Position numbers and translations under genes: made by a program. Shown one piece after another: positions 1 to 8,310 of a DNA stretch of 64,000 nt. Positions within the stretch are counted from its first letter, which is position 1; each line of letters begins with the position of its first letter. The DNA lies in assembly GCA_018883755.1 (NCBI GenBank), contig JAHLFR010000035.1:1-64000 (forward strand). The letters are read 5' to 3'. Origin of the DNA: Candidatus Methanocorpusculum faecipullorum (GTDB lineage: Archaea > Halobacteriota > Methanomicrobia > Methanomicrobiales > Methanocorpusculaceae). The notes under the pieces are model-generated. The model saw only the letters and a list, made by a program, of their open reading frames with translations, was not told where the DNA came from and ran no database searches.

Positions 1-1316
1 AACATATCCGGAACCGACGGCTCTGTTGCGACGCCTGTCTCTCCCAGGGGTTTGCCGCACATAGCACAAAAACGATCATCCGGATGGTTTCGTGCGCCGC
101 AAACAGTACAATACTTCACGGGCGCGTTTCCTCTCGCAGGCGGTGTCACGGTCGTCACAGAATACTGCTGTGCCGCCGCTGTACTCCCAAACATCTGTGA
201 CTGTTCGGGCGGAATTATCTCCTCAAACTTCCCAATCCACATCTCCCGCAGATCCATTGACGGGAAGATCAGATGCATCTCTTTTTCTCCGTCACGTGAT
301 GCAATTGTCAGACCAATCCCTGGCTCACCTAACTCTCCCGCGATGCGGACTGCTTTTTTCAGTGTATTTACTGCAAACTCCCCTGCAACCGCAAGTATTC
401 CGTTTGTGTTACTCATCAAGACAAACCGTGTATTTGTCAGATATGCTGTGAATGATGCACGTTTCACCCGAATGCCCGGAGAAGAGATGTATGTCTTCTC
501 CCCTGGCTGCAATGTAAGCATCTGTGGAGACTGGTTTACCTGTGTTCCATACCCCATCCCTCCAGCAGGCATACCCGCCCCCGGTGGAATCATTGGAGAG
601 ATCTGGGGAGTTACATGTGCCGGAAGTTTTGCCGATAACTCAACCATCCATGCTTCGCGCGAACCTGCAGAGGGGAACGTTAGGATCATCTGTTTCACTC
701 CTGTCTGTGAGCCGATTGTCAGTGCAATCGACGGTTCCCCCGACTCACTTTCCATCCGTGCTGCATCCATCAGTTCTGCAATTGCAAACTCCCGACCGAT
801 CTGACCGGAAGCATTCTGGAGAATTAAACGAAGATTCGTCAGATACAGTGTATAGTATGTACGTTTGATGCGAATTCCCGCTGTATTCAAAATCTCCATC
901 TCACCCGGTGAATATACTGGAGCCTGCGGTGATGCAGATGATGCTGTCGCGGTTGCGCGCTGGGATGATGGCTGCGCTCCTGAAACCGCAAACGGCTTTT
1001 CCCCCATGGCCTTCTTTATTTGATCTGTCCAGGCCTGCTGTTCTCCTGCTTTGAAGATATCTCCTACCGGGAATGACCACACCATCTCCTTATGGCCATT
1101 TGGAGTTGACAAAACAATTTTCAAACCTGGCTCATTGCTAGGCAGGCTTACTGGATTTGCACTCACAATATTTGTGATTTTAAATTCGCGGGGTGCAGAA
1201 CCGCCTTCAATAATCAGCCGTTCACTTGTAATAGTACCAGTGTACTGCTGTTTTTTCACCATGATTGGCGAAGAATAGTAGCGAACCTCGCCTTCATGCA
1301 TCTCTACGGGAGACAT
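1..1316 (-). CDS. Triple PH-like domain protein with C-terminal zinc ribbon (3' end outside window)
   Basis: The reading frame stays open from the ATG at 1314-1316 to the window edge, so the C-terminus is missing. Three homologous modules of about 95-100 residues follow one another. Each begins with a 'GE-x-hydrophobic' turn, has an 'R/K-x3-T-x-YLTN-x-R' type core (YLTNLRLIL and YLTNTRFVL in copies 2 and 3), and ends in a helix with a conserved Trp (AWTDQI, AWMVEL, MWIGKF). This resembles bacterial/archaeal PH-like folds. Pro/Ala-rich linkers separate the modules. Near the window edge lies a double-knuckle zinc ribbon (YCTVCG, then FCAMCG). The protein is probably cytoplasmic, since no signal peptide or membrane segment is seen. 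Function is unknown; a binding or scaffold role is inferred from the fold only. Confidence 0.85.
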   Translation of the reverse strand, partial: MSPVEMHEGEVRYYSSPIMVKKQQYTGTITSERLIIEGGSAPREFKITNIVSANPVSLPSNEPGLKIVLSTPNGHKEMVWSFPVGDIFKAGEQQAWTDQIKKAMGEKPFAVSGAQPSSQRATATASSASPQAPVYSPGEMEILNTAGIRIKRTYYTLYLTNLRLILQNASGQIGREFAIAELMDAARMESESGEPSIALTIGSQTGVKQMILTFPSAGSREAWMVELSAKLPAHVTPQISPMIPPGAGMPAGGMGYGTQVNQSPQMLTLQPGEKTYISSPGIRVKRASFTAYLTNTRFVLMSNTNGILAVAGEFAVNTLKKAVRIAGELGEPGIGLTIASRDGEKEMHLIFPSMDLREMWIGKFEEIIPPEQSQMFGSTAAAQQYSVTTVTPPARGNAPVKYCTVCGARNHPDDRFCAMCGKPLGETGVATEPSVPDM

Positions 1317-1422
1317 AGTATATTTATTACCTATTAACCTGATGTTATAAAAATCTGTCAAAGAGAAAAAAAACTCCCCTCATACAAGGATTTAATAGGA
1401 TATGCGATGCATTTTTCTCTGT
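1317..1422. promoter_or_regulatory. Divergent promoter region
   Basis: This A/T-rich spacer separates the minus-strand PH-like gene from the plus-strand DUF308 gene. A TATA-like run at 1345-1354 reads well on the minus strand and sits about 30 bases before the ATG at 1316, which suits a leaderless transcript. On the plus strand either the same run or TTTAATA at 1391-1397 could serve the DUF308 gene. The second spacing would make an mRNA starting near the ATG at 1423. Inferred from spacing only. Confidence 0.35.
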
Positions 1423-1977
1423 ATGACTGAAACTGAAACCCCGATTGGCGGGGATATCTTCAAGTCCCTTCTCATTAAAGGCATCATGATGATAATTCTT
1501 GGAGTTATCATGCTGGTATTTACCTTCAGCTCAATCCTTGCACTAGACTATCTGTTTGGTATTGTGCTCATCGTTCTTGGTATCCAGCTTCTTACTTCCG
1601 GGTCTACATTCCTCGGTGAGTACAAACGTACCTGGTGGGTCATTCTTCTTGGTATTCTTGCAATCATCATTGGTATCTTTGCATTCGTGTTCCCGGCAAT
1701 GATGACGCTTTATATTGTGTATCTGATCGCAATTACGTCCTTTATCAGTGGATTTACGGATCTGGCACTTGCCATCTCTGACAAGTGCGGACTTGCAAAC
1801 CGTGCACTTGTTGCAGTATCTGGTGTTCTCGGAATTATTCTTGGTATTCTGTTCATCATCTCCCCATTCGTTGGAGCGTTCGTTATTGTTCAGGTGACAG
1901 GTATCTTCCTGCTTGCATTTGGTATCCTTGCAATTGCGGAGGGATTCCTGGCGAAAAAAGCTGTTCAAACAGCTTAA
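1423..1977 (+). CDS. DUF308 / HdeD-like membrane protein, copy 1
   Basis: A very hydrophobic protein of about 184 residues with roughly six transmembrane segments joined by short loops. Repeated 'GIxxIxxG' stretches and a 'WWVILLGI' segment after the second helix are typical of the DUF308/HdeD family (HdeD is linked to acid resistance in enterobacteria). The ATG at 1423 is preferred over an in-frame ATG at 1402 because the N-terminus then matches the downstream paralogue in length and a TATA-like element lies 26-32 bases upstream. The next gene is a paralogue, so this is a tandem duplication. The family's function in methanogens is unknown. Confidence 0.85.
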   Translation: MTETETPIGGDIFKSLLIKGIMMIILGVIMLVFTFSSILALDYLFGIVLIVLGIQLLTSGSTFLGEYKRTWWVILLGILAIIIGIFAFVFPAMMTLYIVYLIAITSFISGFTDLALAISDKCGLANRALVAVSGVLGIILGILFIISPFVGAFVIVQVTGIFLLAFGILAIAEGFLAKKAVQTA

Positions 1978-2030
1978 CCTCTTTTTATCCCAAACCAAGA
2001 TGATATATCCTCCAAGAGCAAGGGTATTAT

Positions 2031-2600
2031 ATGAACAACATCGTTATTCTTGAGCAGACCCTGCTTCCGGATGCCTGGAAGACACTGCTCCTCAAAGGAA
2101 TCGTTCTGCTGGTGCTTGGCATCTTCTGTTTGGTATTTCCGTTCGCTGCACTGAACGTTGGTGCATATGTTATTGCAATACTTCTTCTGTTTGTATCCAT
2201 TGCTGCACTTTTCTCAGGATTTGCTGCGTTTGGTGAACCAAAAACAACGTGGTGGATGGTACTGCTTGGTATCATAGGTATTATCATTGCACTTGCATCT
2301 TTTGTTCAGCCGGAAGGTATGATCTGGATTGCAACCGTCTTTATTGGTGTAGTCGCCCTTCTCAGCGGGGTAACAGATGTTATTTCTGCCTTCAGCCGCG
2401 GAATGTCTGCAGGTCAGCGGGTACTGATGCTGATTCTTGGAATTATCGGTATTATCGTTGGTATGTTCTTCCTTCTCTTCCCGGAGGAAGGTGCTCCGAT
2501 TCTTACCCTTGTTCTTGGTATCCTTCTTGCTATTGCAGGTGTTGTATCCCTGATTCAGGGCTATGTCTACAAAAAAGAGTATCCTCATCTTGTTGAATAA
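2031..2600 (+). CDS. DUF308 / HdeD-like membrane protein, copy 2
   Basis: A 189-residue integral membrane protein paralogous to the preceding gene. It shares the LL-hydrophobic-KGI entry into the first helix, the TTWWMVLLGI segment and the glycine-rich helical repeats 'GIIGIIxG'. About six transmembrane segments are expected, with a short basic C-terminus (YVYKKEYPH). It lies 53 bases after copy 1 on the same strand; AAGAGCAAGG upstream is a weak ribosome-binding signal. The pair may be co-transcribed. Specific function is unknown. Confidence 0.87.
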   Translation: MNNIVILEQTLLPDAWKTLLLKGIVLLVLGIFCLVFPFAALNVGAYVIAILLLFVSIAALFSGFAAFGEPKTTWWMVLLGIIGIIIALASFVQPEGMIWIATVFIGVVALLSGVTDVISAFSRGMSAGQRVLMLILGIIGIIVGMFFLLFPEEGAPILTLVLGILLAIAGVVSLIQGYVYKKEYPHLVE

Positions 2601-2681
2601 GGATACAACTCTCTCATTTTTTGGGTTCCTCATCCCAAACCTTTTATCAGTCTTTGTCCCATGAAAAACGTAGAAATATCT

Positions 2682-3260
2682 ATGGCTGATACCACACGAA
2701 AACTTGCGGATGTCGCTGACGTTCTTGGGATATCCGAGGACGAATGCCGGCGGATAGCTGATGAGTATGAAACCGTTCTCCCCTGTAAAAAGATCGGCAA
2801 GGTCCGAGTGTACGATGAAAACATGGTTGATCGGTTTAGAAAGATCGCCGATCTTCGTGCGCAGGGCCTACCGCAGGATGTGATAATTGAAGCAATCAAA
2901 GGCGGGAAAAGCCTTGAAGAACGGGCACGGGAGGACATGAGGCGCATGGGGGTTGAGGTACCGAAAGAACCGCAGATGCAGGTTCCAAAGCCGGTCCCCC
3001 GGACAGAAACCGAGGAGGAGCTCATCCTTGCGGTCAGATCGGCAGAGGCAGCTGTTCAGACGATGGATCACCGGATGGCAGCAATGCGGGAGCGACTTGC
3101 TGAGGATAATGCGGCAGTTTTGGATGCAGTTGCTGAGGTTGCAAAAGAAGTTGCAGCACTTCGCAGTGAGGTACACACACTCTGGGATCAGATTGCATCA
3201 CTGGAACAGTACTTCAGAAATCAGGATGCACAAAAGAAGTCCGGATTCTGGAAAAGGTAA
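2682..3260 (+). CDS. MerR-like winged-helix regulator with C-terminal coiled coil
   Basis: An N-terminal MerR-type helix-turn-helix (about residues 3-60) carries the pattern 'KLADVADVLGIS...DECRRI...RVYDENMVDRFRKIADLRAQGL'. A Pro-rich linker (EVPKEPQMQVPKPVP) follows, then a long heptad-like coiled coil (about 110-185) and a basic tail (KKSGFWKR). The start at 2682 is chosen over the ATG at 2661 because a TATA-like TTTTATC near 2643 would place transcription start after 2661. The architecture suggests a dimeric or multimeric DNA-binding protein. Target genes are unknown; the nearest neighbours are the DUF308 pair upstream. Confidence 0.75.
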   Translation: MADTTRKLADVADVLGISEDECRRIADEYETVLPCKKIGKVRVYDENMVDRFRKIADLRAQGLPQDVIIEAIKGGKSLEERAREDMRRMGVEVPKEPQMQVPKPVPRTETEEELILAVRSAEAAVQTMDHRMAAMRERLAEDNAAVLDAVAEVAKEVAALRSEVHTLWDQIASLEQYFRNQDAQKKSGFWKR

Positions 3261-3266
3261 TTCAGG

Positions 3267-3869
3267 TTATGGGCATCGTTTCCAGCAGATCTGAATCTTT
3301 GCTGATAATGCCTTCATTAGCAGATCCGCTTTTCTTGCTGAAGCTCGTCTCTCAGGTCCTCCTCGTCCGTATCCGGTACAGAGGAGGACGAGGGTTTCAT
3401 CTGATAGTTTTGCGCGAACCGATCGGACAACACTGCGGTGGGATCGATCCAGCCCGTCTGCTATCCGTATGATCCCTGCAATCAGACACACTTTTTGCCG
3501 GTCATGTTTGGAGAGATTGCCGTAGAGATTGTGACGGCGTTTGGGTGGCACTCCTCTGTGATAACGGACGGCAAGTGCCACAAGAATCCGCTCATACAGT
3601 GATAACGGCAGCATCCGATCCTCGATAATGAATGTCATCCCACACTTGTTATGAGAGACGGTTGAGATACTCCAGCCGATATCATGCAGAAGAGCCGCTG
3701 CTGCAAGAAGTCTTCGCATCCTCTTGCCGTATCCATGAGCGGATGAGAGATCATCATAGATCGCAAGAGAGAGACGACAGACCTGTTCTGCGTGATGGAA
3801 ATCCTCGGTGAGTACAACCGCTGCATCATGGATAGTCTGTAACTCCTGTTTGTTCAGATCTACCACCAA
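3267..3869 (-). CDS. HD-domain phosphohydrolase, Ppx/GppA C-terminal-like, linked to ppk
   Basis: A 200-residue protein with an HD-type metal site: His near FHHAEQV, then LLHDIGW (the HD pair), a later RYHRG and a 'IIRIADGLDRSH' segment. That last segment is characteristic of the HD domain attached to exopolyphosphatase/GppA (Ppx). The Ppx phosphatase domain itself is absent, so this is a stand-alone HD module. Its start overlaps the end of polyphosphate kinase by about 10 bases, indicating translational coupling. A role in polyphosphate or guanosine-phosphate turnover is inferred from context. Confidence 0.82.
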   Translation of the reverse strand: MVVDLNKQELQTIHDAAVVLTEDFHHAEQVCRLSLAIYDDLSSAHGYGKRMRRLLAAAALLHDIGWSISTVSHNKCGMTFIIEDRMLPLSLYERILVALAVRYHRGVPPKRRHNLYGNLSKHDRQKVCLIAGIIRIADGLDRSHRSVVRSVRAKLSDETLVLLCTGYGRGGPERRASARKADLLMKALSAKIQICWKRCP

Positions 3870-5959
3870 ACCTTTCTCATTGTGATAAACATCTGTTGTG
3901 CTCCCAGATTAGATTCGGGATGCTTGGGAGGAAGATATATACCGTCTGATGTAAGCAGATGTCCTTTTGCTGTGTCGTGGATGAAGGCAGGGAGAATTCT
4001 ATTGATGATTGCATTCTTGATTTTGCGATCCAGAACCGGACAGATGATCTCAACACGCCGCTTGAGATTACGTGACATCATATCTGGGCTACCAATGAAT
4101 ACCTGCTCGTCTCCATTGTTTCTGAAATAAAACACTCTGCTGTGTTCCAGGAACCTGCCGACGATTGAGATGACTCGGATGTTTTCGGAAAGGTTTGGGA
4201 CACCTGGGCGGAGCATACAGATACCGCGGACGATCAGATCTATCTTTACTCCTTCGTTCGATGCCTCATACAATGCGTTGATAATCGGTCGGTGAGTTAA
4301 GGAGTTGATCTTAAGAACAATATGCCCGTTTCCTGAGCGTTTCTGATGTTCGATCTCACGCCGTATGAGGTGTTTTAGGGAGTCTTCCATGAAGTCTGGG
4401 CTGACCAACAGATGTTTGTACTCCGGATGCTCTTCATCTCCGTTAAGATATGAAAACAGTGTGGCAACATCATGGCATATTCCTGGATCTGCTGTAAATA
4501 ACGAGATGTCTGAGTAGATCTTTGCTGTTTTTGCGTTGTAGTTACCGGTTGAAATGGTTGCATATCTGACTGTTTTATTTCCCTCTGCACGGGTAACAAG
4601 GCAGCATTTTGCATGTACTTTCAGGCCGGGAACACCATGGATTACAGTGACCCCTCCCTCACTCAGTTTTGTTGCCCACTGGAAGTTTGCCTCTTCGTCG
4701 AAACTCGCTTTCAGTTCAATGACTGCGGTGACATCTTTTCCGTTTTTGGCAGCTGAAATCAGTGCATCAGCAACCGGGGACTCAGGACCGAGGCGGTACA
4801 GTGTCATTTGGATTGTTTTTACTGCGGGATCGGTTGCAGCAGCGTTCAGGAAATTGACAAGTCCGTCAAAGCTGTCATATGGGGTAAAGAGCATATAGTC
4901 TCTGTCGGCAAGATGTTCAAAAATCCTGTTCACGTCAGAAAGTCCGATTGGGAGCGCTGGTGTGTAGGGTTCAAACTTCAGTTCTGGGCGTGAGACTGGG
5001 AATTTTTTCAGATCAGCAAGTCCGAGGGGTGAGGGTACATCATAGACCAGTTCCGGGAGGAGAGACAGGGCATTCACCAGATAACTTGTATACCCAAATG
5101 GAAGCCACTGTTCTGTCTCGAGCCGCGACGGAAGTTTTTTTGCCAATGTTTCCGGTGCTGCTTTGATGGCTGAGATCAGATCATCGGCATCGTCTCCTTT
5201 CAGATTCAGGTCAGAGTCACGGGTGAGACGAACGGGAACAACAGCTCGAAAGGCTTCATCCGGGAGAAAGAGATCGGAGTTTTTCCGCAGTTGTTCTTCA
5301 CGGAACATGTATGAGGTTTTCCGTTTTCCCACACGGACAAATCTTCCGTATGTATCCAGAATTTCCTGAATAGGTACAACGGCAAAACCGCGGTCCGACT
5401 TGGCGAGTAATCCCATTCCTTTCAGGTACTCGTTGTGTTCGATATCCTCAAACCGGTCTCCACGAATAACGGTTACCGGTGTCTGGGCAAGAATCTCTGA
5501 TAGTTCTTTTCTGAGTGTCTTCTTTTCAGACTCACTGCACTTGGTATATTTGGTAAATAGTATGCCGTTTTTCTCCAGTTCCGGTTTGAGTTCCTTTGCC
5601 CAGACCAAGGATATGTTGCGCATCAAAAAGATGGTACGGTCATAAATCATCTCCAGCTGGGTACGGCTGCCAACCACCTCTTCATACTCATCGCTTGGCC
5701 GGGTTGCTCCTCCCTGATATGCTGGTACCCGTACCATGAAGTATTCATCCAGATTGTCGGCAACAATTCCAAGGAAAGCGACCCGCTCCAATAGCGGGTT
5801 TTGGGGATTTCGTGCCTCTGTCAGGATACGTTCATTGAATTTCAGCCAGGACAGTTCCCGGTTGAAGTATCTGCCGCAGTCTTCACACAATGGCTTTTCT
5901 GCTCTGGAGATCTTTTTTTCCTTATTGGACTTTTTTTCCTTTTTGTGTTTTTTGCCCAT
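3860..5959 (-). CDS. ppk1: Polyphosphate kinase 1
   Basis: This 699-residue enzyme reversibly transfers the ATP gamma-phosphate to inorganic polyphosphate. The family signature NRELSWLKFNERIL is present at residues 33-46. The autophosphorylated histidine is H449 (in VHAKC) and the second catalytic histidine H606 (in EHSR). Their spacing of 157 residues equals that of E. coli H435 and H592. A Lys-rich N-terminal extension (residues 1-20) and an unusual CEDCG pair (C25, C28) precede the N domain. It is followed by, and overlaps, the HD-domain gene, forming a two-gene polyphosphate module. Confidence 0.97.
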   Translation of the reverse strand: MGKKHKKEKKSNKEKKISRAEKPLCEDCGRYFNRELSWLKFNERILTEARNPQNPLLERVAFLGIVADNLDEYFMVRVPAYQGGATRPSDEYEEVVGSRTQLEMIYDRTIFLMRNISLVWAKELKPELEKNGILFTKYTKCSESEKKTLRKELSEILAQTPVTVIRGDRFEDIEHNEYLKGMGLLAKSDRGFAVVPIQEILDTYGRFVRVGKRKTSYMFREEQLRKNSDLFLPDEAFRAVVPVRLTRDSDLNLKGDDADDLISAIKAAPETLAKKLPSRLETEQWLPFGYTSYLVNALSLLPELVYDVPSPLGLADLKKFPVSRPELKFEPYTPALPIGLSDVNRIFEHLADRDYMLFTPYDSFDGLVNFLNAAATDPAVKTIQMTLYRLGPESPVADALISAAKNGKDVTAVIELKASFDEEANFQWATKLSEGGVTVIHGVPGLKVHAKCCLVTRAEGNKTVRYATISTGNYNAKTAKIYSDISLFTADPGICHDVATLFSYLNGDEEHPEYKHLLVSPDFMEDSLKHLIRREIEHQKRSGNGHIVLKINSLTHRPIINALYEASNEGVKIDLIVRGICMLRPGVPNLSENIRVISIVGRFLEHSRVFYFRNNGDEQVFIGSPDMMSRNLKRRVEIICPVLDRKIKNAIINRILPAFIHDTAKGHLLTSDGIYLPPKHPESNLGAQQMFITMRKVWW

Positions 5960-6017
5960 GGGATGCCACGCCTGAAATGAAAGAGTATGGTTCGTGGAGA
6001 TACTTAGTTATTTAGTT

Positions 6018-6035
6018 CTATACAGATCTGTATAG
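6018..6035. promoter_or_regulatory. Perfect 18-bp palindrome, likely operator
   Basis: The sequence CTATACAGATCTGTATAG is its own reverse complement across 18 bases with no loop. That favours binding by a symmetric protein dimer over an RNA hairpin. It lies between a TATA-like TTATTTA (6008-6014) and the ATG at 6041, covering the expected transcription start. A bound regulator there would block transcription of the methylthiotransferase gene. Confidence 0.55.
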
Positions 6036-6040
6036 CAGAT

Positions 6041-7297
6041 ATGGATTCAACAGCTCTGACCGCAGCGGCACTCAACCAGCTGAGAAATATCAGATTGTAT
6101 GCGGAAACATACGGTTGCACATATAACTTTGGGGATACGGAAAAGATCATTGAGATTGCCAGATCTCAGGGCTGTACCATTGTAGAAACTGCAGAGGACG
6201 CTGATGCTGTTTTAATCAACACCTGTATTGTGGTAACCAGAACAGAGGAACACATGTATGAACGCATGCGTTTGTATGCTGATAAAATTCTGGTTGTGAC
6301 CGGTTGTCTTCCAGGGCTTTCAATAGACCGTGTGTTGTCGGCACATCCGGATGCGTATATTATTGATCCGGATCTGATTCACTCCTGTTACCGGGAGGTT
6401 GGGACGGTACATGCTGGAGATCATGCAGTTCTACAGATCGCAAAGGGGTGTAATGGCCACTGTACCTACTGCATTACCCGGCTTGCCCGGGGAAAGCTGG
6501 TGAGCTTTCCTCTTGAGGACATTGTGGCTCAGGCGCGTGCGTTTGTGGATGCAGGCGCGACCGAGATCCAGCTGACAGCACAGGATGTTAGTTCTTGGGG
6601 GATGGATCGTGATGATGGTCTTCGTCTACCGGATCTTCTGCGTGCTCTAATAAAAATCCCAGGTGAGTACCGTATCCGTATAGGGATGGCAAATCCTGAC
6701 ACACTGTTGCCAATTCTTGATGATTTTCTGGATGCAATTGCTGATCCAAAGATCTTTTTGTTCTTGCATGTGCCCGTCCAGTCAGGGTCGGATGCGGTAC
6801 TCCGGGCAATGGGGAGGAGGTACACGGCGGCACAGTATGAAGAGATCTGCCGCCGTGCCCGCGAACGATACCCTGATATCCGCATATCAACGGATTACAT
6901 TGCAGGGTTCTGTGGTGAGACCGCAGAGGACGCGGCAGCATCGGTTACACAGATTCTAGCTACCCGTCCCGGAAAGGTAAACATAACAAGGTTTTCTATG
7001 CGCCCAGGTACTCCTGCAGCAAAGATGAAAAATCTCCCTGAACCTGTTAAAAAGGAGCGTTCGCGAGCCTTGACGAATGCTGCAAATGTGGTGTATGATG
7101 CAAACAATGAGGAGTGGATTGGAAAAACAGTGGATGCGGTTGTGACCGAGGTTGTACGTGCCGGAAGTGTTACGGCACGCGACAGGACATATCAGAATAT
7201 TGTGATATTATCGGAGATTCCCATAGGTACTCGGATACGGGTAACGATCACTAGTCATCGTCGGCATTATCTTGTTGGCATGGTGGCGTTGGAGTAA
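6041..7297 (+). CDS. tRNA-t6A37 methylthiotransferase (MtaB/CDKAL1 type, radical SAM)
   Basis: It inserts a methylthio group on N6-threonylcarbamoyladenosine at tRNA position 37. Three cysteines of the UPF0004 domain (C26, C62, C89) would hold one 4Fe-4S cluster. The radical SAM motif CNGHCTYC (C137, C141, C144) holds the second. A C-terminal TRAM domain (about 355-418) would bind tRNA. Length (418) suits the archaeal/eukaryal e-MtaB branch. The gene is monocistronic with a palindrome just before its ATG, and its 3' end overlaps the convergent downstream gene by 31 bases. Confidence 0.93.
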   Translation: MDSTALTAAALNQLRNIRLYAETYGCTYNFGDTEKIIEIARSQGCTIVETAEDADAVLINTCIVVTRTEEHMYERMRLYADKILVVTGCLPGLSIDRVLSAHPDAYIIDPDLIHSCYREVGTVHAGDHAVLQIAKGCNGHCTYCITRLARGKLVSFPLEDIVAQARAFVDAGATEIQLTAQDVSSWGMDRDDGLRLPDLLRALIKIPGEYRIRIGMANPDTLLPILDDFLDAIADPKIFLFLHVPVQSGSDAVLRAMGRRYTAAQYEEICRRARERYPDIRISTDYIAGFCGETAEDAAASVTQILATRPGKVNITRFSMRPGTPAAKMKNLPEPVKKERSRALTNAANVVYDANNEEWIGKTVDAVVTEVVRAGSVTARDRTYQNIVILSEIPIGTRIRVTITSHRRHYLVGMVALE

Positions 7298-7695
7298 TGC
7301 ATCTCTTCCATCTCATCAAGGTAGGGGAGGAGTGCTTTCAGGTAGGTGCGGGGACCGACAGCTGTCTGTATCTCTCCGCTCTCTAAAATTTCAGCGTTTA
7401 GAGGTTCTGCGGCAAACATTTCTTCCACCCGTACGTTTGAACCTGCTATCTGGCGCATCTGTTTCTGCATGGTCTTGAACCACTCTTCAATTTCCATTAC
7501 TGGCCGAAAGTCGGGGTCAACCAACCGGTACTTTGCAAGATCTGCAGCAAGATCTGATGTCCGTGCGATCTCCTCATCCATATACAGATAAACATTGATG
7601 CGTTCTGTTTGGCGGAGCTCGCGAAGTACAAGTACATCAACGCGTTCGCCGGTTTTGGGAAGCTCTGTCATGGTGATGTACTTTTCCTCAGGCAA
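7267..7695 (-). CDS. Conserved hypothetical protein, 142 aa
   Basis: Not recognised. The predicted protein is acidic and soluble, with an N-terminal beta-rich part (RVDVLVLRELRQTERINVYLYMD), a helical middle (EEWFKTMQKQMRQ) and a Pro/Leu C-terminal helix. No cysteines, metal motif or signal peptide are present. An in-frame ATG at 7671 (MTELPK) is an alternative, shorter start. The gene converges with the methylthiotransferase gene and overlaps its 3' end by 31 bases. It is accepted as real because the frame is clean and no competing gene occupies 7298-7695. Confidence 0.65.
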   Translation of the reverse strand: MPEEKYITMTELPKTGERVDVLVLRELRQTERINVYLYMDEEIARTSDLAADLAKYRLVDPDFRPVMEIEEWFKTMQKQMRQIAGSNVRVEEMFAAEPLNAEILESGEIQTAVGPRTYLKALLPYLDEMEEMHYSNATMPTR

Positions 7696-7857
7696 ATGAC
7701 TTTATTGTTACGGGTTGACTGGTTTCTCTTTTCAAAATACGTTTATGAGAATTCATGCAGGTGGAATCATGATTCGTATTTCTGTTTCAATAGTGGGGGT
7801 TTTGCAATTTGGGTGCCTCTGTTTTGATGGGGGTCTTTTACCCTGATTTATTTTCAT

Positions 7858-8223
7858 TTAATTCAGGACAATCTGTGCTGGATTATTTACTACGATCTCT
7901 TTTTCTCCTGCGTATGTCTCTACGGTACCGCGCACCGTTACGTTGTCTCCCCGCAGAAGTTCTAGGTTTGCAGCACCCCCGGGTACAAATACGGACGTTC
8001 CGGATATGTTGAGAATAAGATGTCCACCGGTTCTGGTGAAGGTTATCTCTTCCACTGTACCCGTAAGCGTGACAAGTGATCCATCGGCACTGTCGTTTCT
8101 GTAAGGGACTGCTCCTCCGTCTGGAAAGAGGAATACAACCCCAAAATGGAAGATGGCAAGGGCTGTGATGACGCCTAAGAGAATAAGTGCGGCATGCCGC
8201 TCTGGCGGTGTCAGCATGATCAT
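7858..8223 (-). CDS. Membrane-anchored OB-fold protein
   Basis: A 121-residue protein. An N-terminal transmembrane anchor (about residues 11-32, LILLGVITALAIFHFGVVFLF) is followed by a compact beta-barrel. The barrel's strands (VTLTGTVEEITFT..., GDNVTVRGTVETYAGEKEIVV) match the OB-fold 'nucleic-acid-binding' pattern seen in small archaeal proteins. The N-terminus lies in the cytoplasm or the domain outside; orientation cannot be read with certainty. It is divergent to the HTH gene at 8311. Function is unknown; ligand binding is inferred from the fold. Confidence 0.75.
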   Translation of the reverse strand: MIMLTPPERHAALILLGVITALAIFHFGVVFLFPDGGAVPYRNDSADGSLVTLTGTVEEITFTRTGGHLILNISGTSVFVPGGAANLELLRGDNVTVRGTVETYAGEKEIVVNNPAQIVLN

Positions 8224-8280
8224 CCTGAATGTAAGGGTTCAGACCTACTTTTAGATTACCCTTTTTGGTACTGTAGATAT

Positions 8281-8310
8281 CTATATACGTTCATAAGTCA
8301 ATTGTTCGGT
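8281..8310 (+). promoter_or_regulatory. Promoter with CAATTG element before HTH gene 1
   Basis: A TATA-like CTATATAC (8281-8288) lies about 27 bases before the ATG at 8311, which suits a leaderless transcript. The palindromic hexamer CAATTG occupies 8299-8304, that is -12 to -7 relative to the ATG. This is exactly the position it has before the paralogous gene at 8762. The shared placement suggests an operator bound by these small HTH proteins themselves. Confidence 0.5.

Noticed and set aside
52-804. Plus-strand open frame near the window start
   Set aside because: The minus strand here codes for repeated PH-like domains and a zinc ribbon, which is far better supported.
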